33,611 nucleotides of DNA from SZUA-584 sp041656035 (lineage in GTDB: Bacteria; Bacillota; Clostridia; Christensenellales; SZUA-584): contig CAZPHS010000021.1 in NCBI GenBank assembly GCA_964586785.1, positions 1-33,611 on the forward strand, given 5' to 3'. The notes under the pieces were generated by a model. That model had not been told where the DNA came from. It saw only the letters and a list, made by a program, of their open reading frames with translations, and did no database searches. Within the stretch, counting starts at the first letter, position 1, and every line of letters begins with the position of its first letter. Position numbers and translations under genes: made by a program. Shown one piece after another: positions 31,511 to 33,611 of this stretch.

Positions 31511-31656
31511 ACGTTCCTTCCCTTAAAAAAGCGTCTTTGCGTTTGCGGCTTTGAGTGCTTATAAACCGCAATCGCCATTATATTTTCCGTTAAACGATAA
31601 CATTTTATCATAAAGCCATTCTTTTGTCTCTCTTTTTTTATTGATTTTTATCGGCG

Positions 31657-31685
31657 TTGACGTTTTTGCTCATCAGTGTTAAAAT
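31657..31685 (+). promoter_or_regulatory. promoter of the foldase-like lipoprotein gene
   Basis: TTGACG (31657-31662), a 17-base spacer and TAAAAT (31680-31685), about 45 bases before the start codon. Confidence 0.6.
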
Positions 31686-31733
31686 TTTTGTGTTTGCCGG
31701 ATAAATAAAAAGCCGGACGCTAGGAGAGGCAAT

Positions 31734-32936
31734 ATGAATGTAAAACGAATAATCGCGCTTATCATCTGTTTATTGTTCGTGTTTTCAGGCGGCTGTTTGT
31801 TTGAAGTCGATGAAGAACTCGATAACGCTCAGGTGATAATAAAGTACAAAGACACTGCTATAGAAAAAAAAGCCGTCATAAGCCGTATAGAGTCTATTCT
31901 TTCCGAACAAGGCGCCACACTGCCGGATATAAAGGATACTGATTACTGGTCTGTTTTCCGTGACGACGCAATACATGAAATGGCTGTTTATGAAATCGCT
32001 ATTGACAAGGCGGCACAGCTTGGTCTTGATAAGCTTGACGAAGCCACCGCAGCGAAAATTGATGATCAAATAGATTCCGTAGCGAAGATTATGGTGGAAA
32101 GCTCCGTTAAAGCGGCCGTTGACGCAAACCCAAGCCTTGATTATGATGAGGAGTTTGCGCGGCAATTCGAACAGTACCTTTCGTCTTATGGATATACAGC
32201 TGCTTCTTTCCGTCATGAGATTGAACGCGAGCATATTTTCAATAAATTGAAGGATTATTATTCCGCGCAAATTACCGTATCAGACGAAGACGTGCGTTCC
32301 GATTATGAAAGCAACCTTGAGCTTCAAAAAGGCAACATCGAAAATAACGCCGAGATGATAGAGCTGCAATTACAGTTCGGAACAAAAACGCTCTTTTACC
32401 CCGAAGGATATAAATTTGTAAAGCACATATTAATAAGGTTTGAAGACGATGATATAATTAGCGACGCGTACGAGGCTTACGTTTCTGACGATACCGCGCT
32501 TTATCGGCAAGCCGTATCACGCGGTATGGACGCCGTAAGGCCAAAGCTTGACGCTATTATGGAAAGGCTTGATTCGGGCGAGAGCTTCGATAGCGTTATG
32601 AATGACAATATAGACATAATCTATCTGGGCGCGTCGGAAGACAGCATGGTTATAGGCCCGTACTCTACCGTTGACATACCGGACTATAAGGAGACTGCGC
32701 TTGCCCTTACAAGAGAAGGCCAGTATTCGCAGCCTTTCGGCACATATCTTGGCGCTTACATAATATACTGCGAAAGCCTGCTTGAAGGCGAGGTTCCATT
32801 CGAGGACATTCGCGAAGAGCTGCATAACACGATGCTGCAGCAGCGGCAGGCGGAAAATTGGACGCAGATGTCTAAGGAGTGGGTGGAAACGGCGCTTGCC
32901 GACGGTACCCTCAAGATGTACGCTGATAAGTTATAG
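31734..32936 (+). CDS. PrsA/SurA-like foldase lipoprotein
   Basis: 400 residues with lipobox SGGC (Cys21) and AGGAGAGG before the ATG. After the signal, a SurA_N-type helical region (about 30-205: DTAIEKKAVISRIESIL, FARQFEQYLSSYGYTAASF, and the EIEREHIFNKLKDYY segment) leads to a peptidyl-prolyl isomerase-like domain starting KFVKHILIRFED (parvulin-type beta strand) with a helical insert, then the strand region GPYSTVDIPDYKETALAL and YSQPFGTYLGAYIIYCES. This is the order of PrsA-type chaperones, which help fold exported proteins on the outer face of the membrane. Active-site histidines of PPIC are not all evident, so it may be a chaperone only. Confidence 0.8.
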   Translation: MNVKRIIALIICLLFVFSGGCLFEVDEELDNAQVIIKYKDTAIEKKAVISRIESILSEQGATLPDIKDTDYWSVFRDDAIHEMAVYEIAIDKAAQLGLDKLDEATAAKIDDQIDSVAKIMVESSVKAAVDANPSLDYDEEFARQFEQYLSSYGYTAASFRHEIEREHIFNKLKDYYSAQITVSDEDVRSDYESNLELQKGNIENNAEMIELQLQFGTKTLFYPEGYKFVKHILIRFEDDDIISDAYEAYVSDDTALYRQAVSRGMDAVRPKLDAIMERLDSGESFDSVMNDNIDIIYLGASEDSMVIGPYSTVDIPDYKETALALTREGQYSQPFGTYLGAYIIYCESLLEGEVPFEDIREELHNTMLQQRQAENWTQMSKEWVETALADGTLKMYADKL

Positions 32937-32949
32937 CATGGCAATTGTA

Positions 32950-32983
32950 AAGAGCCCTAAGCCGCGCGCGGGGGCTCTTTTTT
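32950..32983 (+). terminator. terminator of the foldase-like gene
   Basis: AAGAGCCC and GGGCTCTT pair around a GC-rich loop and are followed by TTTTT, 13 bases after the stop. Confidence 0.8.
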
Positions 32984-33110
32984 ATACGGCAATACACGTA
33001 AATCAATGCCAAATGCTTTGAAAATACTGCCGCCGATGTAATATAATTTGGTCAACCGGCCAAAAAAATATATCAGTCAGCTATAGAAAAAAGCCGTCAA
33101 ATAGTGAAAT

Positions 33111-33141
33111 AAAAAAACCCGATATACTAGTATTCATCGGG
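33111..33141 (-). terminator. terminator of the tRNA cluster
   Basis: Minus strand CCCGAT and ATCGGG with an inner ATACTAGTAT palindrome, followed by seven T. It ends the tRNA transcript just after the tRNA-Lys gene. Confidence 0.85.
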
Positions 33142-33148
33142 ATTTTGG

Positions 33149-33224
33149 TGGTGACCCATCGGAGATTCGAACTCCGGACACCTTGATTAAAAGTCAAGTG
33201 CTCTGCCGACTGAGCTAATGGGTC
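33149..33224 (-). tRNA. tRNA-Lys (anticodon TTT)
   Basis: 76 bases including the encoded CCA. Acceptor GACCCAT/ATGGGTC, discriminator A, anticodon loop CTTTTAA with anticodon TTT, T arm GGAGTTCGAATCTCC. Confidence 0.97.
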
Positions 33225-33231
33225 ATATATT

Positions 33232-33306
33232 TGGCTGGGGTGGCAGGATTTGAACCTACGAATGCGGGAGTCAAAGTCCCGTGCCTTGCCGCTTGGCTAC
33301 ACCCCA
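33232..33306 (-). tRNA. tRNA-Gln (anticodon TTG)
   Basis: 75 bases including CCA. Acceptor TGGGGTG/CACCCCA, discriminator G, anticodon stem CGGGA/TCCCG around CTTTGAC (anticodon TTG). Confidence 0.97.
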
Positions 33307-33313
33307 ACAACAA

Positions 33314-33391
33314 TGGGGTGAGTAGTGGGTCTCGAACCCACGGCCTCCAGGGCCACAACCTGGCGCTCTAACCTACTGAGCTATACCCACC
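33314..33391 (-). tRNA. tRNA-His (anticodon GTG)
   Basis: Anticodon stem CCAGG/CCTGG around TTGTGGC (anticodon GTG). Acceptor GTGGGTA/TACTCAC, discriminator C, encoded CCA. A G sits at position -1 opposite the C discriminator, as expected for tRNA-His; the coordinates include it. Confidence 0.97.
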
Positions 33392-33395
33392 ACGC

Positions 33396-33472
<77 letters not shown>

Positions 33473-33512
33473 CCGATTGACGGCCGACATATCGAGCAGC
33501 CGACAAGACGGA

Positions 33513-33541
33513 ATTTTATCACAAGACCGCCCCGATGTCAA
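33513..33541 (-). promoter_or_regulatory. promoter of the tRNA cluster
   Basis: Minus strand TTGACA (33536-33541), a 17-base spacer and TAAAAT (33513-33518). It should drive the four tRNA genes as one transcript. The stretch from here to the right edge shows no gene. Confidence 0.75.
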
Positions 33542-33611
33542 TAACTTAGAGCCACGGGTTCTTCTGCGTTCTCCGTGAAAACTTTTCTCAGGCAAACGGC
33601 GAACCGCAGGA

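Noticed and set aside
31540..31600. Hairpin TTGCGG/CCGCAA upstream of E1 alpha (minus strand)
   Set aside because: Seventeen-base loop and no adjacent T-tract; could be chance.

Overview
The window is a piece of a Bacillota (class Clostridia-like) chromosome. The evidence is strong GGAGG-type ribosome sites, a CotF-like spore coat gene pair, a PadR/HAAS/DUF4097 operon, an ECF-type vitamin transporter subunit, the symporter small accessory protein, and a Lys-Gln-His-Arg tRNA cluster with encoded CCA ends. Base composition is mosaic. The housekeeping genes are GC-rich. Three stretches are clearly AT-rich accessory DNA: about 150-5400, 19330-20940 and 22900-24000.

Layout. 1-3740 (mostly minus strand): an Rhs/YD-repeat fragment running off the left edge, three AT-rich genes (small membrane protein, lipoprotein, membrane protein), and two broken remnants, one of them clearly the end of an Rhs core. 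3740-5432: a DUF6884 plus GIY-YIG-like fusion protein and a tiny membrane protein. 5607-6917: a CapA-family lipoprotein. 6990-8990 (minus): a sodium/solute symporter, its 59-residue accessory protein, and a leader with a terminator that competes with an alternative stem. 9051-10802: an ECF transporter S component and a P-loop kinase behind another terminator-bearing leader with two hairpins that share the loop ATGAA.

10894-19339: the centre of the window is one plus-strand operon encoding every step from DAHP to chorismate, then to prephenate, phenylpyruvate and 4-hydroxyphenylpyruvate. The order is aroF, tyrA, aroB, aroA, aroC, pheA, an aroE-aroK fusion and aroQ, with overlapping or nearly touching genes. 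Between a good promoter and aroF lies an unannotated 37-codon ORF in which 12 residues are Tyr, Phe or Trp, followed by an intrinsic terminator. This is the architecture of leader-peptide transcription attenuation, which is uncommon in Bacillota, where T-box or TRAP control is the usual expectation. I consider it the best finding here.

19254-24831 (minus): a truncated RNase H fragment, an Ig-like lipoprotein, the PadR/HAAS/DUF4097 operon, another lipoprotein, a zinc-ribbon protein and, at 24523-25030, the two spore-coat-like genes. 25127-29489 (plus): recX, birA, a P1-family peptidase, acpS and a bifunctional NAD(P)H-hydrate repair gene, tightly packed. 29567-31510 (minus): the E1 alpha and beta subunits of a 2-oxo acid/acetoin dehydrogenase without E2 or E3. 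31734-32936: a PrsA/SurA-like foldase lipoprotein. 33149-33472 (minus): four tRNA genes with a clear promoter and terminator.
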